Source of the DNA: an uncultured Aquimarina sp.
Lineage (GTDB): Bacteria; Bacteroidota; Bacteroidia; Flavobacteriales; Flavobacteriaceae
Direction: 5' to 3'
Length of the DNA: 64,000 nucleotides
NCBI GenBank assembly: GCA_947496705.1
Contig: CANMDW010000012.1
Coordinates: forward strand, 62,001-126,000
Every line of letters starts with the position of its first letter. The first letter of the stretch is position 1. The notes under the pieces are model-generated. The model searched no databases. It had not been told where the DNA came from and saw only the letters and a list, made by a program, of their open reading frames with translations. A program made the translations under genes and the position numbers. Positions 53,485 through 62,653 of this stretch are shown piece by piece.

Positions 53485-54642
53485 ATGAATACAGATAAAA
53501 TAAAAATTCGATCAGCACATGTAGATGGTGCCGAAGTGTCCTGGTTTGCTCCAATTTGTGATGGCGATGATCGTTATCTTGGAGAGCGAAATATGAACTA
53601 TAAAAGTAGTTGGGAGAATACTTCTAAGATTTTGCTTGCTGCCGATAAGCTTGGTTTCAGAAATATTTTATGCCCGTCTTCCTATCAGGTAGGTCAGGAT
53701 ACCTTGTCTTTTGTCTCTGCGGTTGCTCCCATGACCGAGCAAATCAATTTACTGGCTGCGGTGCGCTGTGGAGAAGTGCATCCGCCTATGTTGGCCAGGT
53801 CTCTATCTACAATCGACCATATCTTAAAAGGACGTTTGGTGATTAATATTATCTCATCCAATCTGCCGGGCGAAGATTTATCTTCAGAGGATCGTTATCG
53901 GCGCTCTCGTGAAGTCATTGAAATTTTAAAACAAGCCTGGACCAGAAGCAGCATTAACTTTAAAGGTAAATTTTATAATTTAGAATTACCATCAAATCCT
54001 GTAAGGCCTTATCAGCAGGGAGGCCCTCTTTTATATTTTGGAGGATATTCTCCGGCTGCGGTAGATCTGTGTGCCGAGCATTGTGATGTATATTTAATGT
54101 GGCCCGAAACCGAAGGAAACCTGAAAAAACTCATGATCAATATGAGTAACAAGGCGGCTACTTACAATCGAAAAGTAGATTTTGGACTTCGGGTGCATGT
54201 GGTGGTAAGGGAAACAGAAACTGAAGCACGAGCCTATGCAGATAGTATTATTTCTAAATTAGATATTGAACAGGGAAAAGAATTGAGAGAGCGTGCATTG
54301 GATGCAAAATCCTACGGAGTAAGCAGGCAGGCGCAAATGCGTGATATCGCTACCGATGAAGGGTATATCGAAGATTACCTATGGACAGGAATCGGAAAAG
54401 GGCGTTCGGGTTGTGGTGCGGCACTGGTGGGGACTCCTGATCAGATTGTTGCAAAAATACATCGATATATGGATATGGGCATACGCTCATTTATATTTTC
54501 GGGATACCCACATCGTGAGGAATGTGAGCGTTTTGCCAAATTGGTGTTGCCCAGGCTCAAAACGATTTCGATGCCTATAGAACAAGGAAAAATTCTTGAT
54601 CATGAACCCTTAACTCCATTGGCGGCAGGCATTCGAGTTTAA
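53485..54642 (+). CDS. SsuD-like FMNH2-dependent monooxygenase (LLM class)
   Basis: A 385-residue bacterial-luciferase-like enzyme closest in motifs to alkanesulfonate monooxygenase SsuD, which cleaves C-SO3 bonds to an aldehyde and sulfite. Conserved SsuD-type residues: Arg236 and His238 in LRVHVVVRET (SsuD R226/H228), Arg307 in GKGRSGCGAALVG (R297 loop) and Tyr341 in FSGYPHREE (Y331). The Cys54 of SsuD has no equivalent in NILCPSSYQVGQDTL, and the N-terminal loop is altered, pointing to a different sulfonate. Sulfoquinovose, dimethylsulfone or other substrates are possible, and activity on a non-sulfonate cannot be excluded. Divergent FMN reductase, shared operator and downstream symporter support a catabolic role. 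Confidence 0.9.
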   Translation: MNTDKIKIRSAHVDGAEVSWFAPICDGDDRYLGERNMNYKSSWENTSKILLAADKLGFRNILCPSSYQVGQDTLSFVSAVAPMTEQINLLAAVRCGEVHPPMLARSLSTIDHILKGRLVINIISSNLPGEDLSSEDRYRRSREVIEILKQAWTRSSINFKGKFYNLELPSNPVRPYQQGGPLLYFGGYSPAAVDLCAEHCDVYLMWPETEGNLKKLMINMSNKAATYNRKVDFGLRVHVVVRETETEARAYADSIISKLDIEQGKELRERALDAKSYGVSRQAQMRDIATDEGYIEDYLWTGIGKGRSGCGAALVGTPDQIVAKIHRYMDMGIRSFIFSGYPHREECERFAKLVLPRLKTISMPIEQGKILDHEPLTPLAAGIRV

Positions 54643-54705
54643 GACAATTAAATTGTTTATTTTGTAAAAGGTTATTTATTTTTATGATATTAATACTACT
54701 ACTTT

Positions 54706-56250
54706 GTGATTGATTTACTAATTGTTCTGGTGTATTTTATACTTGTTTTTGTGGTTGCCATAACGGGGCGACATGGTAAACAGGTAACTACCGAAGAGTA
54801 TTTTTTAAGCTCACGAAGTTTGAAATGGCCTTCAATTGCTTTTTCGACGATTGCAACCAATATCCAGGGGTATCAGTTTCTTGGAATGATGGGGTCTGCC
54901 TATTTATATGGTATGGCTCAGGCAAGTCTCGAAATCAATGCCATACAAGGTATATTGCTGGCAGCCTTTATTTTTGTTCCTCTTTATCTCAAAGAACAGA
55001 TTATTACCATCACACAATTTATTAAGTCACGTTTAGGAAGCACCGTAGCTTTGGTGTATTCTCTGTCTAATATTTTATTATTCTCTACCATTACACTGGG
55101 TGCCGCTTTATTTTGGGGAGCATATGCAGCCGATATTGTATTTTCTGAGTATTTATCGTTTATTCATGAAGACCGGTTGATTCGTATAGCGATATTGGTA
55201 GTGGGCCTGGGGTTATTTTCTGCAATCTATACCTATTTTGGTGGATTAAGCGCCGTTGTTCGTACCGATGTTATACAATTTGTGATTCTGCTATCTGGCG
55301 GTATTGTGGTATTGTTTATTGCCATACATCACCTCGGAGGGTGGTCGCAGCTCTATGAAAAAACAGGGGATTTGATGCACCTGCATTTGCCCGCAGATCA
55401 TGAAAAACTACCGTGGATCCATATTTTTGGATTGTTTTTATTGAATATTAATTATTGGTGTGCCAACCAATCTGTGGTACAACGCTCATTGGCAGCCAAA
55501 AATTTAAAGCATGCCCAGATTGGTCTCATGGTGGGAGGTCTTATGAAATACGTGATGGCTGCTATTATTGTGTTGCCAGGAATTGCATTGGTTGGAATTT
55601 TGGGAGAGAACGGGCTTTCTGATCCTGATATGGCATTTCCTTATTTGGTGAGCACCTATTTGCCTGTCGGGCTAAAGGGGCTTATTTTATGTGCATTATT
55701 TGCCTCTTTGATGAGTACTGTGGATTCTACTTTTAATTCGTTGGCAACCTTATGGTCTATTGATATTTACAAGGTGTATGTCAATAAAAATGCCAGTGAT
55801 AAGCAAGTGGTAAAGACCGGAAAGAATGCTATTTTACTTTCTTTTATTTCTGGAGTCACTATTGGGATTGTTTTACTATATCTTAAATTTCAGGATTCGG
55901 GAGCTGCTTTTACGCATACACTGAATGAACTGCGATATTATATCAATTGCGGAATCGTAGTATTGGTTTGTTCGGCTGTATTTTTGATAGCTCCAAAACA
56001 CCGGGTCGCACTCATTGCATTTTTTGCCACTGTTGCGTTTCAGTTATTGTTTAAAGCTGTATTTCCTGATATGAACTATTTTGTGAGGGCCATGTGGGTG
56101 ATCATCATTGGGTTTTCTATAATATTTGCGTTTTCCGGAACCCGATTCAAAGGATGGAAGGGTTTGATAGTATCAGATTCCAGGGAAATTACCCGATTCG
56201 GAATCGGGATGGGGCTTTCATTGGTATTGCTGCATATTGTATTGCATTGA
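54706..56250 (+). CDS. sodium:solute symporter (SSS family)
   Basis: A 514-residue inner-membrane symporter with about 13-14 helices. SSS features include TTEEYFLSSRSLKWPSIAFSTIATNIQGYQFLGMMGSAY, IYTYFGGLSAVVRTDVIQFVILL and LCALFASLMSTVDSTFNSLATLWSIDIYK with the Na+-site Ser/Thr residues. The start is GTG at 54706, 63 bases after the monooxygenase gene, so the two share a transcript. It probably brings the monooxygenase substrate, or a related sugar, into the cytoplasm. Confidence 0.95.
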   Translation: MIDLLIVLVYFILVFVVAITGRHGKQVTTEEYFLSSRSLKWPSIAFSTIATNIQGYQFLGMMGSAYLYGMAQASLEINAIQGILLAAFIFVPLYLKEQIITITQFIKSRLGSTVALVYSLSNILLFSTITLGAALFWGAYAADIVFSEYLSFIHEDRLIRIAILVVGLGLFSAIYTYFGGLSAVVRTDVIQFVILLSGGIVVLFIAIHHLGGWSQLYEKTGDLMHLHLPADHEKLPWIHIFGLFLLNINYWCANQSVVQRSLAAKNLKHAQIGLMVGGLMKYVMAAIIVLPGIALVGILGENGLSDPDMAFPYLVSTYLPVGLKGLILCALFASLMSTVDSTFNSLATLWSIDIYKVYVNKNASDKQVVKTGKNAILLSFISGVTIGIVLLYLKFQDSGAAFTHTLNELRYYINCGIVVLVCSAVFLIAPKHRVALIAFFATVAFQLLFKAVFPDMNYFVRAMWVIIIGFSIIFAFSGTRFKGWKGLIVSDSREITRFGIGMGLSLVLLHIVLH

Positions 56251-56613
56251 TGTTTTGCTTTTTTCTATAGCTTGTGAAGCATGTATATTTTGAAAAGTTT
56301 TGATGTCGTAATTATAGTGAGTACAGACTAATCTGAAACCCTCTAATCTATAATATATTTTCGGAAGCATACATCATGAGCTTGATCTGAGGTTATTGAT
56401 TTGGGGTGCTACTATTTTCTCTACTCTCAGAATTCTAGTTTTCAGGAAATAGGGTTTTTAAACATACTCTAAGCTAACATGGTATTTTTCCAGATTTTGC
56501 TGATAACTCAGATTTTTAGATTCCATACGTTGTAATAGGTCACCATTTTTAATGTCAGACCCAAACTCGGGAACTGTTAGAACTTCATACTTTTAGTATG
56601 TTCTTTCTTTATT
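56251..56613. other. intergenic region with a possible gene remnant
   Basis: On the minus strand about 56470-56595 there is an uninterrupted stretch without a start codon reading VLTVPEFGSDIKNGDLLQR and onward to SLEYV, whose last codons and stop come from the GTTTAAACATAC-type repeat. It may be the tail of a lost gene; no family is recognised. The remainder shows nothing. Confidence 0.35.
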
Positions 56614-58656
56614 CTATTCACTTTTTTTCTTCCGATACTTCTCAAACCAGGCCAGGGTGTGGGCTACTTTGGTAATCAATTGGCTGGGTCTTCTGGCGAT
56701 CCCATGAGAGGCTCCGGGGATTTCGACCAATACCGTCTCTATCTTTCTGATTTTTAATGCATGATATAATTGCTTGGCTTCAGAAGGAGGAGTACGCAAA
56801 TCATTCATGCCTACCATCACCATTGTTGGTGTCTGGATATTGCCTACAAGCGAAATTGGGGAGAATTTCCAATAGGTCTCCATATTTTCCCAGGGCTGCC
56901 CGGGATACCGGTAATTGGCATAGCCATAGTAATTATCGGCCACCAGTGTTTTACTAATCCAGTTCATCACGGGTTTGGCTACTACTGCGGCTTTAAAACG
57001 ATTGTTTTTTCCGATCATCCAGGCAGTCATAATACCTCCGGCACTACCTCCGGTTACATAGAGTTCATTTTCGTCGGTGAGTCCTTTTTTGATGAGGTGA
57101 TCTACGCCATCCATCACATCGTTATAATCTTCTCCCGGGTAATTATTGTACAATAAATTGGCAAATTCTTCTCCATAACTGGTACTTCCACGGGGATTGG
57201 GATAAAACACCAGATATCCGGCTGCAGCATAGAGTTGTATTTCGGCAGAGAAACGATCTCCATAATTTGAAACAGGGCCGCCGTGGTTTTCTACCAGTAG
57301 CGGATATTTTTTTGTCGGATTGTATTTTGGAGGTTTTACAATCCACCCCTGGATATCCCTGCCATCTACAGAAGATTTGTACCATACTTCTTCTACCACA
57401 CCAAGCTCCCGATAGGCAAGCCAATGGTTATTGAGTCGCGTTAGCAGTTTTGGCGTTTTCTCTTTGGGTTTTAGCAGGGCAATGTCTGCAGGATAATCGG
57501 GCCGTGAATGTGTATAGGCAATGTTTCCGTTATTAGATAGACTATAGGAACCTCCACCATAAGGACGGCCTATAGAGGTGCCTCCCAGATTATCTGCCAG
57601 TTTGGTAATTTTCCCACCCAGGGTTACATATCCGATCTTGGTATTTCCTTTATCATCATAGGTAAAATACAATCCTGCCCCTTTTGCATCCCATTGAGGA
57701 TTACTAACACTTCGATCCAATGAGGTAGTGATGGCCTTTTTATTGCTTCCATCTTTATTCATGATATACAACTGGCGTAATTGATAGGTTTGCACTTTAT
57801 CCTCAAAGCTGATAAAAGCAATTTTACTGCCATCGGGCGAAAAAACAGGAGCATAATCTGGTCCCTTGCGCTCTGTTAAGGCTTTGATAGTTCCTGTAGC
57901 GACCTCTACCTGGTATACCTCGCTATTTACAAAATTGTATTCCCAGTCTTCATTACGGTTGGTCGAAAAAATGATATGTTTTGCGTTGGGAGACCAGGAT
58001 AAATTACCTCTATGATTGAAATTACCTTCAGTAATTTGTCTTGTTGCCCCGCCTTCTGCCGAAATCACAAATAGATGCGTAAAACCAGGTTCCAGATATC
58101 CTCGTCCGTCGGCTTCATGTTTTAACCGATCGGTAATTCGTGGTTTTTCGGCCCATTTGGCACCTTTGGGTTTGGCAGGTAGCTTGGCTATTACCGGTGG
58201 TTTTTGTGGTACCAACATGGTAAAAGCCAGTGATTTTCCATCGGGAGACCAACTGAGGGAGGAAGGAGAGCGGTCGAGTTGTGAGAGCCGGGCAAACTGC
58301 CCGGTTTTTGTCCAGTACATATAGATCTCGGCTCCTTCATTGGTCGTACTTACAAAAGCGATACGATCTCCGGTGGGTGACCATCGAGGCTGTGATTCAT
58401 TCGACTCTCTCGAGGTGAGCTTACGGTGTGACGAGCCATCTGCATTTAAGATCCATAAATTACCAGCACTCTTATCCTTCATAATATCAAAGCCTGTGCG
58501 GCGATATACCACCTGGTTACCCTCTGGTGAGATTTGAGGATCTGTGGCATATTGTAACTTAAATATATCCAGATCTTTAAAAACTGTTTTTTGTTGTGCT
58601 ACCGTAGTTACTACAAAGAGAATTGATAATGCTACGAGAAGTATTCCTTTTTTCAT
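56614..58656 (-). CDS. S9-family peptidase (prolyl-oligopeptidase/acylaminoacyl type)
   Basis: 680 residues from the ATG at 58656, which gives a clean signal peptide (MKKGILLVALSILFVVTTVAQQ); an upstream ATG at 58701 is less likely. Residues about 30-390 form a WD40/TolB-like beta propeller (PQISPEGNQVVYRRTG, PRWSPTGDRIAFVST, APVFSPDGSKIAFIS). The C-terminal alpha/beta hydrolase has Ser in VTGGSAGGIMT, Asp in GMNDLRTP and His in PGASHGIARRP. A periplasmic or exported peptidase releasing short peptides. Lone gene. Confidence 0.94.
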   Translation of the reverse strand: MKKGILLVALSILFVVTTVAQQKTVFKDLDIFKLQYATDPQISPEGNQVVYRRTGFDIMKDKSAGNLWILNADGSSHRKLTSRESNESQPRWSPTGDRIAFVSTTNEGAEIYMYWTKTGQFARLSQLDRSPSSLSWSPDGKSLAFTMLVPQKPPVIAKLPAKPKGAKWAEKPRITDRLKHEADGRGYLEPGFTHLFVISAEGGATRQITEGNFNHRGNLSWSPNAKHIIFSTNRNEDWEYNFVNSEVYQVEVATGTIKALTERKGPDYAPVFSPDGSKIAFISFEDKVQTYQLRQLYIMNKDGSNKKAITTSLDRSVSNPQWDAKGAGLYFTYDDKGNTKIGYVTLGGKITKLADNLGGTSIGRPYGGGSYSLSNNGNIAYTHSRPDYPADIALLKPKEKTPKLLTRLNNHWLAYRELGVVEEVWYKSSVDGRDIQGWIVKPPKYNPTKKYPLLVENHGGPVSNYGDRFSAEIQLYAAAGYLVFYPNPRGSTSYGEEFANLLYNNYPGEDYNDVMDGVDHLIKKGLTDENELYVTGGSAGGIMTAWMIGKNNRFKAAVVAKPVMNWISKTLVADNYYGYANYRYPGQPWENMETYWKFSPISLVGNIQTPTMVMVGMNDLRTPPSEAKQLYHALKIRKIETVLVEIPGASHGIARRPSQLITKVAHTLAWFEKYRKKKSE

Positions 58657-59114
58657 GTGTCTATACGCTTTTAAAACGGAAAAAGGTACTAATAAACCCA
58701 AATATGCGGAAAAGTATTAAGAAGAGATTAACAGCTACAATTGGGTTTAGGTATGTAGGCCGTTACCCACACAGGGAGAGTGTGGGTAGTTTTTGTTATC
58801 TATCTAACTAAACTTTGTCAATTGAGGGCTTATAACATGGTTTTTTTAGTAAAAACTTATTTTCTGGATAAACTCTAATTTTACAAACTGTTTATATGGG
58901 TTTACGTAAGTTTTTAGTCAATTTTAATAAACTTTCGGAAGCTAGTGATTGTGATTAGAAATTTGCCTCTTTTTAGCTTCATTACCACACGATATCATTT
59001 TATATTGCTGCAATGTTATAAACCTTACAACGTATAAGTAAAGTCAGAAGTATTTGGAAGTTTATTGAAAAATGAAGAGAACGACGTTTTTAAAATATAA
59101 AATACTGATAATCA

Positions 59115-59147
59115 AGATCTTACAAGTTTTTAAAACCTGTAAGGTCT
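59115..59147. repeat. 33-bp palindrome, copy 4
   Basis: AGATCTTACAAGTTTT-T-AAAACCTGTAAGGTCT. Same length and centre as the trp operon copies, with paired changes in the arms (TTACAAG with CTGTAAG). Confidence 0.75.
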
Positions 59148-59360
59148 GATTTCGTGATAAAAAGATATTTTCCAAAGATCTGCCTGAACATTACTGATAC
59201 ATTAATGGGTTACAGAGATTTCGTCAATGTTTTAGAAAACTTTTGGATGCTTGTGAAGTAAAGTATCTTTCCCCCTTACTTATTTCGAAAGGGAAGAAGG
59301 GTGCTTTTATTCTTAAGAAATGGGTTAAGTATGGGTAGAAATGACAGGAGTAATATATGA

Positions 59361-59404
59361 CTTATATACGGTTCATATACGGCTTATATACGGCTCATGT
59401 ACGG
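59361..59404. repeat. four tandem 11-bp repeats (YTYATATACGG)
   Basis: CTTATATACGG, TTCATATACGG, CTTATATACGG, CTCATGTACGG in direct succession. One unit per helical turn, about 300 bases before the unknown gene at 59713; could be a protein-binding array. Confidence 0.7.
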
Positions 59405-59712
59405 TTTATCTTACAGAAACAAACTGCTTTACCATCAGAATCTGATGGCCTGGTGACCAGTGTTGTATTTCCTAAATCTGACCAATTATAGATTGAAATG
59501 ATCCTGAGTTCACTGTAAGAAGGTATTTTGCAACAAAAATTTAACATTTAATTTTCCTGTTTGGCATTTTGATTGCTGTTAACTATCATGCCTTCTAGAT
59601 GCTACAAGGGACCGGGATTATTGCCTATTTATAACCCCAGGGTTATTGATTGGTGGTAGTTGATTACTGAACTCTTTTCTGTATGGACAGGCAGGTTATA
59701 AATTTTTAGATT

Positions 59713-60507
59713 ATGGGTAAGCAAAAAGGATTGATTAAGTTGGTGGGCAATATTGGTGGTATGTCTTTCTATGTTGCTAATGGTGAGTATCTTGTGCGTA
59801 TGGCCGGTGGGCCTACAAAGGAGCGTATACAAAGGGACCCGAATTTTGTACGTACACGAGAGAACAATGTGGAGTTTGGTGGCGCAGCCAAGGTGGCCAA
59901 AGCTTTTAGAACTGCACTAAAAGGGATATTGCCGACCATGGCAGGGAGCAGACTGACTTCTGAACTGACCAAGATCTTTAGGGCGATTAACCAAAAGGGT
60001 ACCGGTGTGAGGGGTAAGCGTTCTATATCGCTATCTGCTCATAAGGAGTTGTTGAGCGGGCTGCACCTGGATAAACGGTTACGTTTTACAGGGGTGTTTG
60101 GTGCACCGTATACCGTGGTTGCCAATGCAGATCGTAACCGGGTAACTTTTAGCATTCCTGCTTTTATCCCGACGAATCATATCAATGCGCCTGCAGGGGC
60201 TACACACTTTAAGCTAATAGCTGCTATTGGATTGGTATCTGATTATAACTATACTGATGTTTCTGGCACCTATGCACCCGATGTGCCGCAGGAGAATGCC
60301 TTGGGTGTGGTGCAAGGGAGTACTTTGAGAGCTTTGGATACCGGGGCACCACCTTTTGCCCTGACGGTTATAGTACCTTATGGGATTGTTCCTGATGATG
60401 CCATAAGTATTGTGGCTTGTTTGGGTATTGAGTTTTATCAAAAGGTAGGTGGTGACGACTATTTGCTGTCACAAGGTAATGCGATGATGGTGACCCAGGT
60501 ATTTTGA
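59713..60507 (+). CDS. Bacteroidota-specific protein of unknown function
   Basis: 264 residues beginning MGKQKGLIKLVGNIGGMSFYVANGEYLVRMAGGPTKERI, a start shared by a family of hypothetical proteins in Bacteroidota; no function is known to me. The sequence has a basic N-terminal half (RENNVEFGGAAKVAKAFRTAL) and a beta-rich C-terminal half (GAPYTVVANADRNRVTFSIPAFIP, FALTVIVPYGIVPDDAISIVACLGIEF). No signal peptide or membrane helix. The only intact gene in a decayed region, and its GC content looks higher than that of its surroundings, suggesting more recent arrival. Confidence 0.75.
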   Translation: MGKQKGLIKLVGNIGGMSFYVANGEYLVRMAGGPTKERIQRDPNFVRTRENNVEFGGAAKVAKAFRTALKGILPTMAGSRLTSELTKIFRAINQKGTGVRGKRSISLSAHKELLSGLHLDKRLRFTGVFGAPYTVVANADRNRVTFSIPAFIPTNHINAPAGATHFKLIAAIGLVSDYNYTDVSGTYAPDVPQENALGVVQGSTLRALDTGAPPFALTVIVPYGIVPDDAISIVACLGIEFYQKVGGDDYLLSQGNAMMVTQVF

Positions 60508-60576
60508 TATCGGCTTGTATGAAATCTAAAGTGTTATCTGAACTCGTTGAAATCACAGACATTTGCAGTGCACTAT

Positions 60577-60900
60577 TTATAGAGCGGTATCTAGCTGATG
60601 CTTTTTCTGATACGAAACAGCCTTCATTTCTTTGGCTTCTTTTTTGAACGCTGCAGGTGTTTTTTAAAATATTCCTGGAAGTATTTTGAAAAATATTTCG
60701 GGTCATTAAATCCTGTCATAAAAGAAGCTTCAGAAATATTATAACCATACTTTGTAATCAAAATAGCGGCTTTTTTTAAACGAATCAAACGTACAAAATC
60801 AACTAAGTTGTGACCTGTTAAAGATAGTCACTTTCTATACAGTATGGAATATCCCATGTGTAAAGAATCTGCTAGTTCTTCCATTGTAAAATCAGCCTAT
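60577..60900 (-). pseudogene. remnant of an AraC-type HTH regulator
   Basis: Minus-strand translation gives DFTMEELADSLHMGYSILYRK, a TGA stop, then SLTGHNLVDFVRLIRLKKAA and ISEASFMTGFNDPKYFSKYF, after which the frame shifts and ends near FKKEAKEMKA. This is the double helix-turn-helix of AraC regulators as found at the C-terminus of hybrid two-component systems of polysaccharide loci. The stop and the frameshift, with the sensor part missing, show it is dead. Confidence 0.8.
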
Positions 60901-60975
60901 AGCTGAAGATGTTATCAAATGAAAACATTTTTGAAAAATACATTCTAAAATTAGTAAAAAACAGACGATTAGTTT

Positions 60976-61173
60976 TTGAAGAAATCAAATCATTTAGCGT
61001 ACTATACGTCACATTTGTTTTATGAGGATGATATTTATGAATTGCAGAATCTTAAAGAAGATATTTCTGAGAAGAATAATCTTGCTGAGAGCTATTCATA
61101 TAAGCCTATAGAATTAAAGGGAAACCTGTTATATTTACAATCCAAATTATTGCTATACATTATAAGTACCTGA
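60976..61173 (+). pseudogene. C-terminal remnant of a sulfatase
   Basis: The segment FYEDDIYELQNLKEDISEKNNLAE resembles the conserved C-terminal part of S1 sulfatases (YELYNLxxDxxExxNLA). The catalytic N-terminal domain with the C/S-x-P-x-R site is missing. Orientation is opposite to the GH30 and AraC remnants. Confidence 0.6.
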
Positions 61174-61178
61174 CAGAA

Positions 61179-61996
61179 TTACTTCCAAATATATGTCGCA
61201 ACAGAACCTGGCTCTAATGAAGAAGTAACCCACTTTTCGTTGAATTTTATATTGAATATCTCGATTGAATTTCCATCATTTTCGACAATCAAAACTTTTT
61301 CTCCCGTGGGTGTTATAAAAGCTACGTTGTATAAATTACCACTTATATTACTTCCTATCCCTGTAGAACCTTGAGGAACAAATTTAGAAGCATGTGCAAT
61401 AATATAATATCCTACATTACATATAAAATTTTCACTGGAGCTTACCGTTATTGCTCCTTTACAAATACTACAACCTCCTGGAGTATGAGGACCAAAAGAT
61501 CCATCATCAGCTAAATTCCATTCAAGTGCATTTTTACTCGAATTTCTCATTGAGCCAATGATAACATTTTTTAAGTGCCATTTTAAATCACCTTGAAAAT
61601 CAATAGTTGATGAAGTAAATTGTTCTGTGAAATAAACATTCTTGTTGGGATATGCATTGTGAAGAATCGAAAGAGCACTAATAGTCTCCTCCATATAAAT
61701 GAAATGCAGAACCATCTAAAAAAGGATATGCGTCTGAATCGCCTAATACGGTAAGTGGATATTAAGTATTGTCACAATTATGATCATAAGCTACAATTTT
61801 AGTAGTGATGTTTTCAGAAGCAAATGCTGGCTCCTAAATTATTTTTTATAAAGTCGGTTTGTTCTTGCGCTGTCATTATCATACTAGGATTATTTCCTCC
61901 ATGTAATGGCTCATTTTGAGGAGTTATGGCATCAATTTTAATACCCTCATTTTCCATTTGCTGAATGTACTTAATTGATAAAAAATTAAAAATCAC
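61179..61996 (-). pseudogene. degraded GH30-family glucosidase
   Basis: Two minus-strand pieces can be joined by eye. The first (61996-61814) carries IQQMENEGIKIDAITPQNEPLH with the acid/base Glu. A 1-base shift follows NNLG, then PAFASENITTKIVAYDHNCDNT, a TAA stop, YPLTVLGDSDAYPFLDGSAFHLYGGD and another shift. The second piece (61715-61179) has ISALSILHNAYPNKNVYFTEQ with the nucleophile Glu and the C-terminal beta domain. The N-terminal half is absent. GH30 members act on beta-glucans or glucosylceramides. Confidence 0.85.
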
Positions 61997-61999
61997 ATA

Positions 62000-62650
62000 A
62001 TTCTAACCAGAAAGATACTTTTTAATAGTTGTTTTTCTAAAAAACAATGTCAGTTGGAGGTAAGATGAAAAGGTAATGATATAGTCATTTTCACAATCTA
62101 TGCTTATAATGGTTTTTGGAAGTTTTGAAAATTTAACATAACTGTGTTAAAAGTATTAAAAAACAATTCAATGTGTGCTACGGTAATACCATAGTTAACT
62201 ATTTGTTAATTAATTTATTAGGTTTTGTCTGTTATAATGAGAGTAAAGACTAGACAAAAGTCGAGAAGAGAAATCGAATTACGTTGTGGATTGTCTTTAG
62301 AAACCTAAATTATACAAAACTCATAATATGAATTTTTTAGTAAGAGATTTCTTGGTTTTTAAAAAGAATTCTTGGTAGTGATTTATTCTTAGCACGATGG
62401 ATCCTGATTGAAATTATCGTTCAACCTATCGTATCATAATTATGATATAATTAATTATAACACAAAGATTCAAAAGCTCCTTGCTGAAGTGGTCGAGTGA
62501 ATTTATTAGGTCTGTTTTGTCTGATATTGAAACATCTACACCCTGTTTCAGAAATATCTCTGTGGGTATTGCAAAAGCTAAAGATTCATAATCTTTGGTA
62601 TGATGTCTTATCAAGTTTACAGGTTGAGATATTTTTTTCAATGTTCAAGA
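62000..62650. other. AT-rich decayed DNA between the GH30 remnant and the GH3 gene
   Basis: No intact gene is recognised. A minus-strand frame at 62426-62641 starting from TTG (71 codons) lies 12 bases after the GH3 stop but matches nothing known to me; it could be a fragment. Confidence 0.35.
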
Positions 62651-62653
62651 ACT

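Larger units (their letters stand above)
58701..59712. other. 1-kb gene-free stretch with hairpins and repeats
   Basis: Contains a terminator-like hairpin TACCCACAC-AGGGAGA-GTGTGGGTA with a following T run (58764-58788), a 33-bp palindrome copy (59115-59147), an 11-bp tandem repeat (59361-59404), and small hairpins CCATCAG-AAT-CTGATGG (59432-59448) and ATAACCC-CA-GGGTTAT (59631-59646). No coding sequence is supported. Confidence 0.5.

Noticed and set aside
58623..58811. Small plus-strand open frame ending in the TACCCACAC hairpin
   Set aside because: It overlaps the signal-peptide region of the S9 peptidase gene on the other strand and contains the hairpin; no protein features.
62426..62641. 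71-codon minus-strand frame after the GH3 gene
   Set aside because: No recognised family, TTG start, lies in decayed DNA; kept only as a possible fragment.
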